Below are positions 52,559-62,129 of a stretch of DNA of 64,000 nt, one piece after another; the stretch's first letter is position 1, and every line of letters starts with the position of its first letter. The stretch lies in assembly GCA_050951585.1 (NCBI GenBank), contig JBMNJI010000007.1:124001-188000 (forward strand), in the 5' to 3' direction. Below the pieces are notes generated by a model that saw only the letters and a list, made by a program, of their open reading frames with translations, did no database searches and was not told the origin of the DNA. Source of the DNA: UBA3937 sp050951585 (GTDB lineage: Bacteria; Bacillota; Peptococcia; DRI-13; DTU073). The position numbers and the translations under genes were made by a program.

Positions 52559-54454
52559 TTATTTCATCATTTGACAAATATTATTGGTAAACTCCACCGG
52601 ATCCTCAATGGGCAAACCTTCGATGAGCAAAGCCTGATTATACAACAGCCCGGTATAAAGCTTCAGTTTCTCCTGATCCGTTGCGAAAGCGTCTTTTAAG
52701 GCCTGATAGACCTCATGATGGACATTGATCTCCAATACCTTATCGGCCTTCACCTTTTGTTCATTATAAGGCATGGCGTTCAAAACCTTCTCCATCTCAA
52801 TACTGATTTCACTGCCGCTCGAGAGACAGACCGGATGGCTCTTTAATCGCTGCGAAGCCTTGACTGCACTAACTTTCCCGGCCAAAAGACCGGTCATATG
52901 CGCAAACAGTTCTTTATCCCCTTCATCTTCCTGGGTCTCCTCTTTTTTGTCCTCGCCCTCTTTTTCGAGGCCCAAATCACCGCCGGAAACAGATTTGAAT
53001 TGTTTTTCCTGATAGGTCATCAACATTTTGATGGCAAATTCATCCACATCATCGGTGAAATAGAGGATTTCATAGCCTTTATCGGCCACCAGCTCCGTTT
53101 GTGGCAGCTTTTCGATCCTTTCTACGGAGTCGCCCACCGCGTAATAGATGTATTTTTGCTCTTCCGGCATTCTGGAAACATATTCGGCTAAGGTGACCAT
53201 CTGCTTTTCCTTCGACGAATAGAAGATTAACAAATCCTGCAGAACATCCTTATTACTGCCATAATCACTGTAAATGCCGTATTTTAACTGCCGCCCAAAG
53301 ATTTTAAAGAACTCCGCATATTTTTCTCTTTCGTTCTTCAATAAATCTTCCAGTTCATTTTTGATTTTGGACTTAATATTTTTGGCAATAATCTGGAGCT
53401 GACGGTCATGCTGCAGCATCTCGCGAGAGATGTTCAAAGACAAATCCTCGGAATCAACGACCCCTTTGACAAAGCTAAAGTAATCCGGCACCAGCTCGGC
53501 ACACTTATTCATAATCAAAACACCGTTCGAGTACAACTCCAGCCCTTTCTCATATTCCTTCGTATAAAAATCAAAGGGCATTTTCTCGGGAATAAACAGA
53601 ATCGCCTTATAGCTGATCGTTCCTTCGGCACTGATATGGGCGTATTTAAGCGGTTTGTCAAAACCATAGTGCTTCTCGGCATAGAATTTCTCGTAATCCT
53701 CGGCGGTCAGTTCGTTTTTGTTCTTCTTCCAAATGGGCACCATACTGTTGATGGTTTCTTCTTCCGTATAGTAATCAAATTCCAGTTCCTTGCCTTCTTC
53801 TTTCGGCTTCGGTTGGGTCTTGGTCACATCCATCTTAATCGGATAGCGGATAAAATCGGAATGCTTTTTGATGAGCGCCCGGAGGCTAAATTCATCCAAA
53901 AACTGATCATAATTCTCGTCTTCCGTATTCTCTTTAATTTTCAGGATCACATCTGTGCCGACGGTCTCCTTCGCGCATGACTCAATCGAATAACCCTCTA
54001 CCCCTTTGGATTCCCAGCGATAAGCCTCTTCGCTGCCGAAGGCCTTACTGATTACGGTCACCACATCGGCCACCATAAAGGCAGAATAAAAGCCGACACC
54101 AAACTGACCGATGATGTCATAACCGTCCTTGAGCTCATTTTCCTTTTTAAAGTTCAATGAACCGCTTCTGGCGATCACCCCGAGATTGTCCTCCAACTCC
54201 TGCTGGGTCATCCCAATGCCCGTATCGGAAACAGTAAGTATGCGCGTGTTCTTGTCAAAGCTTATTCTGATTTGATAATTGTCTTTGTCAAAATTCACAG
54301 AGTTATCTGTTAAGGCCTTGTAATAGAGTTTATCAATCGCATCACTGGCATTGGAGATTAATTCTCTTAAAAAAATCTCCTTATGCGTATAAATTGAATT
54401 AATCATTAGATCCAGTAACCTTTTTGATTCCGCTTTAAACTGTTTTTTAACCAT
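52559..54454 (-). CDS. htpG: HtpG (Hsp90) chaperone
   Basis: A 631-residue bacterial Hsp90. The N-terminal ATPase has ELISNASDAIDKL near residue 32, a DTGIGM near 79 and GQFGVGFYSAFMVADVV near 116. Middle and C-terminal dimer domains follow, with an acidic Lys/Glu insert near residue 495 (EKEGEDKKEETQEDEGDK). It folds client proteins under stress. GGAGGAGG precedes the ATG at 54454; a possible TTG one codon upstream is less likely. A hairpin with T-run lies just upstream. Confidence 0.95.
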   Translation of the reverse strand: MVKKQFKAESKRLLDLMINSIYTHKEIFLRELISNASDAIDKLYYKALTDNSVNFDKDNYQIRISFDKNTRILTVSDTGIGMTQQELEDNLGVIARSGSLNFKKENELKDGYDIIGQFGVGFYSAFMVADVVTVISKAFGSEEAYRWESKGVEGYSIESCAKETVGTDVILKIKENTEDENYDQFLDEFSLRALIKKHSDFIRYPIKMDVTKTQPKPKEEGKELEFDYYTEEETINSMVPIWKKNKNELTAEDYEKFYAEKHYGFDKPLKYAHISAEGTISYKAILFIPEKMPFDFYTKEYEKGLELYSNGVLIMNKCAELVPDYFSFVKGVVDSEDLSLNISREMLQHDRQLQIIAKNIKSKIKNELEDLLKNEREKYAEFFKIFGRQLKYGIYSDYGSNKDVLQDLLIFYSSKEKQMVTLAEYVSRMPEEQKYIYYAVGDSVERIEKLPQTELVADKGYEILYFTDDVDEFAIKMLMTYQEKQFKSVSGGDLGLEKEGEDKKEETQEDEGDKELFAHMTGLLAGKVSAVKASQRLKSHPVCLSSGSEISIEMEKVLNAMPYNEQKVKADKVLEINVHHEVYQALKDAFATDQEKLKLYTGLLYNQALLIEGLPIEDPVEFTNNICQMMK

Positions 54455-54473
54455 CAAAATCCTCCTCCCGGAA

Positions 54474-54531
54474 AAAGCATAAAGCAGACCTTTGGCTAAG
54501 TAGTAATGCTTTTTGCTCTGCTTTACGCTTT
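54474..54531 (-). terminator. Stem-loop upstream of htpG, likely the P-type ATPase terminator
   Basis: AAAGCATAAAGCAGA pairs with TCTGCTTTACGCTTT around a loop of about 28 bases; on the minus strand GCTTTTT follows. It lies between the P-type ATPase stop (54646) and the htpG start, so it probably ends the former; an htpG leader role is possible. Confidence 0.6.
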
Positions 54532-54645
54532 ATGTTTAATGCATTCTATTAATTTTTATTATAGCGCTTTTTTCAGCTTGTGCAATTTCCTTTTACTTTC
54601 TGCGTTTCTAAGAAGTGTATCCTCTTTATGATTACTCCGCCTGGT

Positions 54646-57303
54646 CTACGATTGCTCCGCCTGGTTGCCGAAGGCCTTAAGCAATTCATTCACGAAGAAC
54701 GGCACCAGTGCAAAGAGAAACACCAGTCCCCAGTCATTCAAGGAAAGCATTGAGACCTTGAAGGCCCCGGCTAAAAAGGGAATCGTAATAACGCTAAATT
54801 GCAGGATGAAACCAACAATAATCGCGCCAATCAATTTCATATTGGTAAACAGGCCGATCCGGAAGACCGGTTTGGCAAAGTTGCGCATACTCAAAGCAAT
54901 AAAGAGCTGTGAAGCCGCCAGCACTACAAAAGCCATCGTTCTGGCATAGCTTAATACTTCTTCCGAGATGTTCTCGGAGGTGAGCCCGAATCCGTATTCA
55001 TGCAAACCAAAGTAAAAGGCCGCTAAAGTTAAAACACCGATTAACGAGCCGGCTATAACAGCCCTCACCCCAGCCCCTCTGGCAAAAAAGCTTTCCTTGG
55101 GATCACGCGGTTTTCTCTTCATCACGTCTTTATCCGCAGAGTCAACACCAAGGGCGATCGCCGGTAAGGTATCCGTAATCAGGTTAATCCACAAAATTTG
55201 CGTTGGCAGTAAGGGAATGGGCCAGAAGAATAATACCGAGAAAAAGACGGCAATAATCTCTCCTAAGTTACAGGAAAGCAGGAAAATAACGGACTTCCGG
55301 ATATTGGCGTAAATGTTGCGACCCTCTCTGATGGCATTAACGATGGTTGTAAAATTATCATCCGTCAAAATCATATCACTGGCGCCCTTCGAGACATCCG
55401 TGCCGGTGATCCCCATGGCCACACCGATATCGGCCGACTTCAGAGAAGGAGCATCGTTGACGCCGTCCCCGGTCATGGAGACAATCTTGCCCTGGGCCTT
55501 GAACGCTTTGACAATCTTGACCTTGTGCTCAGGCGAAACTCTGGCGAAAACCCGATATTGGTTGATTTTCTGCATAAATTCTTCTTCCGAAAGCGCATCA
55601 ATTTCTACGCCGGTCAAACTCTGCTCAATCGAATCGGCGATGCCTAATTCTTTGGCGATGGCCACTGCCGTATTCTTGTGGTCACCGGTAATCATAATCG
55701 TGGTAATACCCGCTTTATGGGCTTCCGCAATGGAATCCTTCACCTCTAATCTGGGCGGGTCAATCATCCCCACCAGACCGAGGAGAGTTAAGTCCGCTTC
55801 CATTTCTTCCGGCTCCAGAATCCGGTCGGTATCCTTATAGGCCGCCCCCAGCACCCGCAGGGCATGATCCGACATCTCTTCCGTGACCTTTAAATAGGTC
55901 GCCTTCATTTCTTCCGTCAGGGGAACAAGCTGCCCGTTTACCAAAGCAGTGGAACAGATCTTGAGGAGGTTGTCCAGCGCCCCTTTCGTATGTACGCGAT
56001 AGCGCCCACTTTCCTCATTTAAGGTAGACATGAGCTTGCGGTCGGAATCAAAGGGTTTCTCGCCTACTCTCTTGAATTCACTGTGCAGCTTGTTCCGCGG
56101 CATGCCGTAGCGGTCACCCAGGACCACCAGCGCCACCTCGGTGGGGTCACCGGTACTTTGCCCGTGTTCATAGGTGGCATCGGAACAAAGTACAAAGGTC
56201 TTCATCATCTCTTGTTCGTCATTTTCCGGGGTAAAGCCACTCCCCTCTTTGGGCACCTCTTTTAACTTTTCATAGGTATAGAACCGGACCACCGTCATCT
56301 TATTCTGGGTCAATGTTCCCGTCTTATCCGAGCATATCACATTCACCGAACCCAAGGTCTCCACGGCGGGAAGCCGTTTGACAATGGCGTTGACCTTCGA
56401 CATTCTGGTAACCCCCAGGGCCAGAACAATCGCCACAATAGCCGGCAAGCCTTCCGGAATCGCCGCCACCGCCAGACTAATGGCCGTCAGGAACATTTCA
56501 AACAAATCACGCCGTTGCACAAGGGCAATGACAAACATCAGTACACAAATCCCAATCGCCGCAAAACCCAGCACCTTGCCCAGCTCTTCCAGCCTTTTTT
56601 GTAACGGGGTTAATTCTTCATTATCCTCATCAAGGATTTTGGCAATCTTCCCGATTTCCGTCTCCATCCCTGTCCCCACGACGACGCCTTCACCCCGCCC
56701 ATAAGTAGTAAGGGTGGACATGAAAGCCATATTTATTCGGTCGCCCACCGGCGTGTTTTCTTCTTCAAACAATTCCCGGGCATTTTTCTCGGCAGGCACC
56801 GACTCTCCCGTCAAAGCCGACTCATCAATCTGTAAGTTGACGCTTTCAATCAACCTTAAATCAGCCGGAACATAGCGGCCGGCATCCAGGATGATTATAT
56901 CGCCGGGCACAATGTCCTCCGAATTAATCTCGATCGTTTCTCCGTCACGCCGCACCAGCGATTTGGGGCTGGTTAGCTTCTGCAGCGCTTCAATCGCCTT
57001 TTCCGCCTTGTATTCCTGAATCACGCCGATTACCGCATTTAAAACCACCACAAACAGAATAATAATGGCATCTACATACTCGCCAATCACAATCGTGATG
57101 GCCGCCGCACCGAGGAGGACATAAATCAACATATCTTGTAACTGAGCAAGAAACAAAGCAAAAAGGCTTTTCTTCGGCTTTTCCCGCAACTTGTTTCTCC
57201 CGTATTTTTCAAGTCGGACCGCAGCCTCCACCGAAGTCAGCCCGCTTGCCGGATTTACTTTAAGCTCATCTAAAACTTCTTCCTGTGATTTTGCAAACCA
57301 CAT
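54646..57303 (-). CDS. P2A-type cation ATPase, probable Mn2+ (Ca2+) exporter
   Basis: An 885-residue SERCA-like P-type ATPase. The N-terminal cation-ATPase domain, TGES actuator motif (ALTGESVPAEKN near 168), the metal-binding PEGLPAIV in the fourth helix near 300, DKTGTLTQNKMTV near 340 and GDGVNDAPSLK are all present, with about ten helices. By sequence the class is annotated as Ca2+-transporting. The Mn2+ riboswitch directly upstream argues that Mn2+ efflux is its regulated job, as for L. lactis YoaB. ATG 57303 gives the best spacing to AAGGGAG; starts at 57306-57312 are possible. Confidence 0.9.
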   Translation of the reverse strand: MWFAKSQEEVLDELKVNPASGLTSVEAAVRLEKYGRNKLREKPKKSLFALFLAQLQDMLIYVLLGAAAITIVIGEYVDAIIILFVVVLNAVIGVIQEYKAEKAIEALQKLTSPKSLVRRDGETIEINSEDIVPGDIIILDAGRYVPADLRLIESVNLQIDESALTGESVPAEKNARELFEEENTPVGDRINMAFMSTLTTYGRGEGVVVGTGMETEIGKIAKILDEDNEELTPLQKRLEELGKVLGFAAIGICVLMFVIALVQRRDLFEMFLTAISLAVAAIPEGLPAIVAIVLALGVTRMSKVNAIVKRLPAVETLGSVNVICSDKTGTLTQNKMTVVRFYTYEKLKEVPKEGSGFTPENDEQEMMKTFVLCSDATYEHGQSTGDPTEVALVVLGDRYGMPRNKLHSEFKRVGEKPFDSDRKLMSTLNEESGRYRVHTKGALDNLLKICSTALVNGQLVPLTEEMKATYLKVTEEMSDHALRVLGAAYKDTDRILEPEEMEADLTLLGLVGMIDPPRLEVKDSIAEAHKAGITTIMITGDHKNTAVAIAKELGIADSIEQSLTGVEIDALSEEEFMQKINQYRVFARVSPEHKVKIVKAFKAQGKIVSMTGDGVNDAPSLKSADIGVAMGITGTDVSKGASDMILTDDNFTTIVNAIREGRNIYANIRKSVIFLLSCNLGEIIAVFFSVLFFWPIPLLPTQILWINLITDTLPAIALGVDSADKDVMKRKPRDPKESFFARGAGVRAVIAGSLIGVLTLAAFYFGLHEYGFGLTSENISEEVLSYARTMAFVVLAASQLFIALSMRNFAKPVFRIGLFTNMKLIGAIIVGFILQFSVITIPFLAGAFKVSMLSLNDWGLVFLFALVPFFVNELLKAFGNQAEQS

Positions 57304-57463
57304 CACCATCATTCTCCCTTCATCGAGATAAACAAGATCTGCCTCCGGTTATCCATATACTACTATAATTTAGTCGTCATTAAACTGTAACGCTGTTCAT
57401 CTGCCAAACCTTGTTTTATAGTCTCTCCCCCCTTTAGAAAAATCTCCATAGATCTTCTGATAT

Positions 57464-57607
57464 ATAAAAGAAAGACCTTGAACAGTATTTTATCAAACGA
57501 TAAAACAATGCTAAAGGTCTTACTTCTTTGACGGATCAAAGGATAAAGCCAGGCAGGTTTTTTTCTCTGCCGGGTGTTGACTTTATCAGCTAGTTACTCC
57601 CCTTTAA
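57464..57607 (-). ncRNA. yybP-ykoY Mn2+ riboswitch with terminator platform
   Basis: On the minus strand: the 5' P1 and L1 segment AAAGGGGAGTAAC (at 57607), the paired GATAAAG/CTTTATC arms flanking CCGGCAG...CTGCCTGG, a TTTGA-TCCG-TCAAA hairpin and the 3' GACCTTT (57513-57519). This is the yybP-ykoY aptamer layout. The GACCTTT also forms the 5' arm of a terminator (57472-57521) that ends in TTTCTTTT. When Mn2+ holds GACCTTT in P1 the terminator cannot form and the ATPase gene is read. Identified by eye; a covariance model would confirm it. Confidence 0.88.
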
Positions 57608-57620
57608 CAGATTTGCTTAT

Positions 57621-57650
57621 ATTATATAATAAAAGCAAATCTTATGCCAA
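57621..57650 (-). promoter_or_regulatory. Promoter of the Mn riboswitch transcript
   Basis: On the minus strand TTGGCA (57645-57650) and TATAAT (57621-57626), spacer 18 bp, lie just upstream of the aptamer. The motif quality is good. Confidence 0.7.
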
Positions 57651-57697
57651 GCTGTTATTTTCATAATGAAACGCGGAATTTCAATTGAAACAATACA

Positions 57698-58864
57698 TTA
57701 AACAAAAGATCGGTCAATGGTGATGACTGGAAAGAGGTTTTCCTCCTGTTCTTTAATTCGCGCGGTGATTTTCTCGATAATCTCCCGGTCCTTTGGGGCA
57801 TACTGATGCGGAATGACCACATCAAAGATTAAGTTGTCATGCGTCACCCCTTTCACGACCCGAAAATCGTGAATAGTTAAGGATTTGTCAATATCCGAAA
57901 CAATCTGTACCGTCATATCCCGCAGTCTTAAGACATCGGGATCGTCCTGTGTCAGGGGATCCATGTGAATTACCAAATGGATATTCAGCTCGCGCGCCAC
58001 CTCACGCTCAATATTGTCAATCAAATCGTGGCTGGCTAAGATATCTTCCCGCGCATCGACTTCCACGTGAACAGTGGCAAAATAAAGCCTCGGTCCATAA
58101 TTATGAATAACCAGGTCATGCGTTCCCAAGACCCCGCCATACCTGTTGATCGTATTTTCGAGCTGCTGAACCAATTCTTCGGAAGGCTTTTTCCCCAACA
58201 AGGTATCCCACATTTCCTTCATGATATTAATGCCGGAATAAATAATCAACAGGGAAACAGCCACACCCATGTAGCCATCCAGCTGAATACCAAATAAAGG
58301 ACTGAGCAGCGTGGAAAGTAAGACGGCGGATGTGGCAAGGACGTCGGAAAGGCTGTCGGTAGCAGTAGCCTTCATCATCGAGGAATCAACCCTGTCCCCT
58401 AGCCCCGCATTAAATTTGTAGAGCCAAAACTTCGCGCCGATGGAAAACAACAGCACGCACACCGTTAAGAGGCTGAAGCTAATCACATCAGGCCGGAGAA
58501 TTTTCGCAAAAGAGGTCTTCAATAATTCAAAGCCCAGGATAATGATAAAAAAGCCGACAAGGGAAGAGGCCAGATATTCCATCCTTTCATGGCCAAACGG
58601 ATGCTCCTTATCGGCCGGCATCCCGGACAACTTAAAGCTCAAAAGTGAGATGATGGATGAACCGGCGTCAGAAAGATTATTCACGGCATCCGCGGTAATG
58701 GCGATACTGTGAAAGAGGCGACCAACGATAAATTTGATCACAAAAAGAAACAGATTAACAATAATGCCGACCAGACTGGTCATGTTGCCATAGCGGGTAC
58801 GCACTTCCGTATCTTGCAGATTTTGATAGTCTTTTACAAACATTCTAACCAGGAAATTGGTCAT
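57698..58864 (-). CDS. Cation diffusion facilitator, MntE-like Mn2+ exporter
   Basis: A 388-residue CDF transporter: six membrane helices, then a cytoplasmic dimer domain (about 200-380). The metal site in helix 2 is NxxxD (AVNNLSDAG near 62) and in helix 5 DxxxD (ATDSLSDVLAT near 170). The N-D-D-D set is the one reported for Mn-type MntE rather than the D-D-H-D of zinc transporters. It lies beside a Mn-riboswitch-controlled ATPase, so both probably remove Mn2+. The start at 58864 has GAAGGTGAG; the frame extends 12 codons. Specificity is inferred. Confidence 0.85.
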   Translation of the reverse strand: MTNFLVRMFVKDYQNLQDTEVRTRYGNMTSLVGIIVNLFLFVIKFIVGRLFHSIAITADAVNNLSDAGSSIISLLSFKLSGMPADKEHPFGHERMEYLASSLVGFFIIILGFELLKTSFAKILRPDVISFSLLTVCVLLFSIGAKFWLYKFNAGLGDRVDSSMMKATATDSLSDVLATSAVLLSTLLSPLFGIQLDGYMGVAVSLLIIYSGINIMKEMWDTLLGKKPSEELVQQLENTINRYGGVLGTHDLVIHNYGPRLYFATVHVEVDAREDILASHDLIDNIEREVARELNIHLVIHMDPLTQDDPDVLRLRDMTVQIVSDIDKSLTIHDFRVVKGVTHDNLIFDVVIPHQYAPKDREIIEKITARIKEQEENLFPVITIDRSFV

Positions 58865-58904
58865 TTTCTTCTCACCTTCGATTCGATCCTGAGCCGACAC
58901 GCCA

Positions 58905-58929
58905 GTAAAGCACTTTACATTCTATTATA
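58905..58929 (-). promoter_or_regulatory. Dyad over the CDF transporter start site
   Basis: GTAAAG (58905-58910) and CTTTAC (58913-58918) form a dyad directly downstream of a TATAAT -10 (58924-58929 on the minus strand). The position fits a repressor operator for the CDF gene. It does not match the MntR box I know. No riboswitch is present here. Confidence 0.35.
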
Positions 58930-59074
58930 CTGCAATTTTTCTCAATAGGAAGATTAAAAGTGAAAAAATATGGGAGATAACTCTTGCAACAAGCGAAAAA
59001 ATTTCTCCTGATGCGTTATAATAAAGCCAGAATATATCCTTAATAGAATAAATATAAACGCTCTGGGAAGGACG

Positions 59075-60607
59075 GTGTTGGCATTGTCAAATAGGCTTAA
59101 TCCTGAGAATAAGGCGGGTGGCGTTTTGGGGGCAGGTTATCTCCTGCCTCACCCCCCGGTAATTGTACCGGAAGTGGGTAAAGGTCAGGAAGCGGAAGCA
59201 GCCAAAACTATCTCCGCACTAAAGATGGTGGCGGCCGAAATCGACAGACTGCGGCCGGATACCGTTGTCCTCCTCTCGCCGCATGCCCCCATGTTCAGTG
59301 ACTATGTCTTCATGTACAACAGTCCCGTTTTGGAAGGGGACTTGCGCCGGTTCGGGGCCTCCCTCAAGCTTTCCTTCGACCAGGATACGGCTTGCTGGCG
59401 GAAATGGAGCGGTTGATGAAGGCGGCCCGGCTCCCCGGCGGCCGCTTGGACAGTGCGACCATGCGCCGCAATCAGTTGGAAAACACCCTCGATCACGGTG
59501 CGGTCGTGCCGCTCTATTATCTGAGCTCGCTCTACAAAGACTTTCGGCTGATCGCCATGGCGCCTTCCGCCCTCGACCTGCAGCGTCTCTACCAATTGGG
59601 GCAGATTATCAGGCAGGCGGCGGAAAACCTTGACCGGAAAATCGTCGTCGTCGCTAGCGGCGACATGTCCCACCGGGTCAATGAAGAAAGTCCCTTATGG
59701 GGCGTGCCCCGAAGGCGCCGCCTTTGACCAGCAGCTGGTGGAAAAACTCCGGCAGGGAGACTTCCCCGGTTTGTTCACCATCAACCATGAACTGCGGGAA
59801 AAAGCGGCTGAATGCGGTTACCGTTCGCTGATTGTGCTGCTCGGCGCCTTGGAGGGGCAAAATCCGGAGACACAGGTCTTATCCTATGAAGCACCCTTCG
59901 GCATCGGCTACTGCGTGGCCACATTTAAGCCGCAAGGGCAAACCCATGGACCAGCGCATGGACATGACCGCTCCCGATCAACCGGTAATCCCCTGGCTGA
60001 ACTGAAAGAAAAACTGGCCGCAAACGGAAAGACCGGCAGCGTCTTTGTGCAACTGGCCAGACAAACCTTGGAGGAATATGTGCAAACCGGACGGATCAAG
60101 CCCCTGAAAAAGGAGGATTTCCTGGCAAGCCTCGCTAATGATGCCGGTACAAAGCCCAATGACATGGAGAAAAATGAACAAATCAAAAGCTTGTGGTTAG
60201 ATAAAGCCGGTGTCTTTGTCTCCCTGAAAAAATTCGGTGACCTGCGGGGGTGTATCGGCACTACCGGGCCCACCACCTCCTGTATTGCGGAGGAGATTCG
60301 GCAAAATGCCATCAGCGCCGGAACCCAGGATCCGCGTTTTGAACCCGTCACGGCAGAGGAATTGCCCTTCTTAGAATATAGTGTTGATGTCCTGGGGAAG
60401 CCAATGCCTGTGCAAAGCAAGGCAGAGCTCGATCCCAGGAAATATGGCGTGATTGTCAGCAAAGGCGGGCGCAGAGGCCTCCTGCTCCCCGCCCTCGAGG
60501 GTGTAGACACCGTTGAGGAACAACTGGACATTGCCTGCCGGAAAGCGATGATTGACCCGCACGGTACATATGAAATCAGCAAATTTACCGTGACCCGCTA
60601 CAAGTAA
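59075..60607 (+). pseudogene. Memo-AMMECR1 fusion gene with two compensating frameshifts
   Basis: The whole reading is an AmmeMemoRadiSam protein with an N-terminal Memo-like domain (LLPHPPVIVPEVG, LSPHAPMFSDY, ASGDMSHR) and a C-terminal AMMECR1 domain with the LRGCIGT motif. The frame moves near 59387 (GATACGGCTTG lacks one G relative to the expected GATACGGGCTTG) and moves back near 59695 (AGTCCCTTATGGG has one extra T). The protein is otherwise intact and conserved, so sequencing errors are as likely as real decay. It is upstream of the radical SAM partner. GTG start with AAGGA upstream. Confidence 0.8.
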
Positions 60608-60690
60608 GCGCAACGTATTAACGCGCGCATTAAAAGGCCTGTATCGATGATATGGATATAAAAGAACCAGTATGGAAATGAAAGAAGAGG

Positions 60691-61575
60691 ATGGTGGAGA
60701 AAATGGCTCGGCAAGGGACTTATCCCGCCAAATTCTACGAGAAAAGAGCAGAGATGAACGTCAAATGTCAGCTTTGTCCCCACGGCTGTGAACTAAAGCC
60801 CGGACAGACGGGCCTTTGTATGGCGCGCCGCAATATTGACGGGATGCTTTTCTCCCTGAATTATGGTCAGGTGACCGCACTGGCGCTGGACCCCATTGAG
60901 AAAAAGCCGTTAAAACGTTTCCATCCCGGCAGGCTCCTTCTTTCGGCGGGCAGCTTCGGCTGTAACCTGAAATGCTCCTTCTGTCAGAATTGGCGCATCT
61001 CCCAGGAGCAGCCCCCGGCTGAATATTATACTCCCAAACAATTAGTCATCACCGCCCAAAAAGCCACGGCATACGGCAATATCGGTCTCGCCTATACTTA
61101 TAATGAACCCTCCATCTGGTACGAGTTTGTCTATGACTGCGCGGTCCTTGCCCACGAAAAGGGACTAAAAAATGTGCTCGTGACAAACGGCTATATAAAT
61201 AGGGAGCCGCTCATAGAACTGCTCCCCTATATCGATGCCATGAATATTGACTTGAAAGCCATGACCGAGCAGTTCTACCACAAGATGTGCAAAGGAAAGC
61301 TGGATAACGTCAAGCAAACCATTGCTCTTTGCGCCCCCGCCTGTCATGTGGAAGTAACCACCCTGCTTATCCCGGGCTTGAACGATGACGAGAAAGAGAT
61401 TGCGGCGCTTGCCCAGTGGCTGGCCTCCATCTCCGCGGATATTCCCCTCCATCTCACCAGACACCACCCGGATTATCAGCTGCAGGATCCCCAGCCCGTT
61501 AGTAGGCAAAGACTGACAGAACTGGCCGAACTCGCCCGGCAATATTTGAAGTATGTGTATATCGGGAATGTGTAG
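60691..61575 (+). CDS. amrS: AmmeMemoRadiSam system radical SAM enzyme
   Basis: A 294-residue radical SAM protein of the PflA-like AmrS family. It has CQLCPHGCELKPGQTGLC near residue 26, the cluster CNLKCSFC near residue 91 and the YTYNEPSIWYEF segment near 136. It acts with the Memo and AMMECR1 proteins encoded just upstream; the system's chemistry is not settled. The frame opens at ATG 60691 (AGAAGAGG abuts it); ATG 60703 is an alternative. It converges with the PIN-like gene 11 bp downstream. Confidence 0.92.
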   Translation: MVEKMARQGTYPAKFYEKRAEMNVKCQLCPHGCELKPGQTGLCMARRNIDGMLFSLNYGQVTALALDPIEKKPLKRFHPGRLLLSAGSFGCNLKCSFCQNWRISQEQPPAEYYTPKQLVITAQKATAYGNIGLAYTYNEPSIWYEFVYDCAVLAHEKGLKNVLVTNGYINREPLIELLPYIDAMNIDLKAMTEQFYHKMCKGKLDNVKQTIALCAPACHVEVTTLLIPGLNDDEKEIAALAQWLASISADIPLHLTRHHPDYQLQDPQPVSRQRLTELAELARQYLKYVYIGNV

Positions 61576-61586
61576 AATACTGCCTG

Positions 61587-62129
61587 TTATGTATCCTTCT
61601 TCTTTAGTTTAATGTACTCAGAAAAAGATGGTGCTCCTAATTTTCGACGTTTCGCAAGCATCAAAGCCCAAATAGCATCTCCGTCATCTTCTGTAATATA
61701 GCCCTTTTCTAATGCTTGAATTAATATATCTCCAGTGGTTATGTGTTTCAACTTGAATTCACTAATATACGAACTTATATCCTTTAAGTTATTACTCGCT
61801 ACGATTCCGTTGTTAGTTTTTGCCAGCACAATAGAAGCAGCTTCTCCCGGGCCAATTATCTTATGACCTTCGCCTGGTGATGTTGTAAGTTTTTGATACA
61901 AAGCATACATTTCGCTGTTAACATTGATAGTTGCCATACTAGCCTGCTTATGGTTAATTAAGTAATCAATTCGCCGCTTTAAATGGGGTGTAGTTGGATA
62001 TGATAGTTCGTCGTACGCTGGCTTGGGAATTACAACCCTTCCAGGGTAAAGCAAAGTCAATAAATTTTGTTCATTTACCCATAAGAATACTGAAATGCAG
62101 TCACTATCGAAAAAGAGCGAATTAATCAT
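61587..62129 (-). CDS. PIN-like domain protein, putative ribonuclease toxin
   Basis: A 180-residue protein with PIN-type spacing of acidic residues: FDSD near residue 7-10, GPGEAASIVLA (Glu near 95), NNLKDIS (Asp near 116) and TTGDIL (Asp near 132). PIN domains usually cut RNA and serve as VapC-type toxins. It is the last gene of a three-gene operon; its start overlaps the ImmA/IrrE gene end by eight bases. The family assignment is by pattern, so function is an inference. Confidence 0.7.
   Translation of the reverse strand: MINSLFFDSDCISVFLWVNEQNLLTLLYPGRVVIPKPAYDELSYPTTPHLKRRIDYLINHKQASMATINVNSEMYALYQKLTTSPGEGHKIIGPGEAASIVLAKTNNGIVASNNLKDISSYISEFKLKHITTGDILIQALEKGYITEDDGDAIWALMLAKRRKLGAPSFSEYIKLKKKDT

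Noticed and set aside
54646..57303. Accepting 'calcium ATPase' as the function
   Set aside because: The family name reflects homology only, and the Mn2+ riboswitch upstream is a more direct hint of its substrate.
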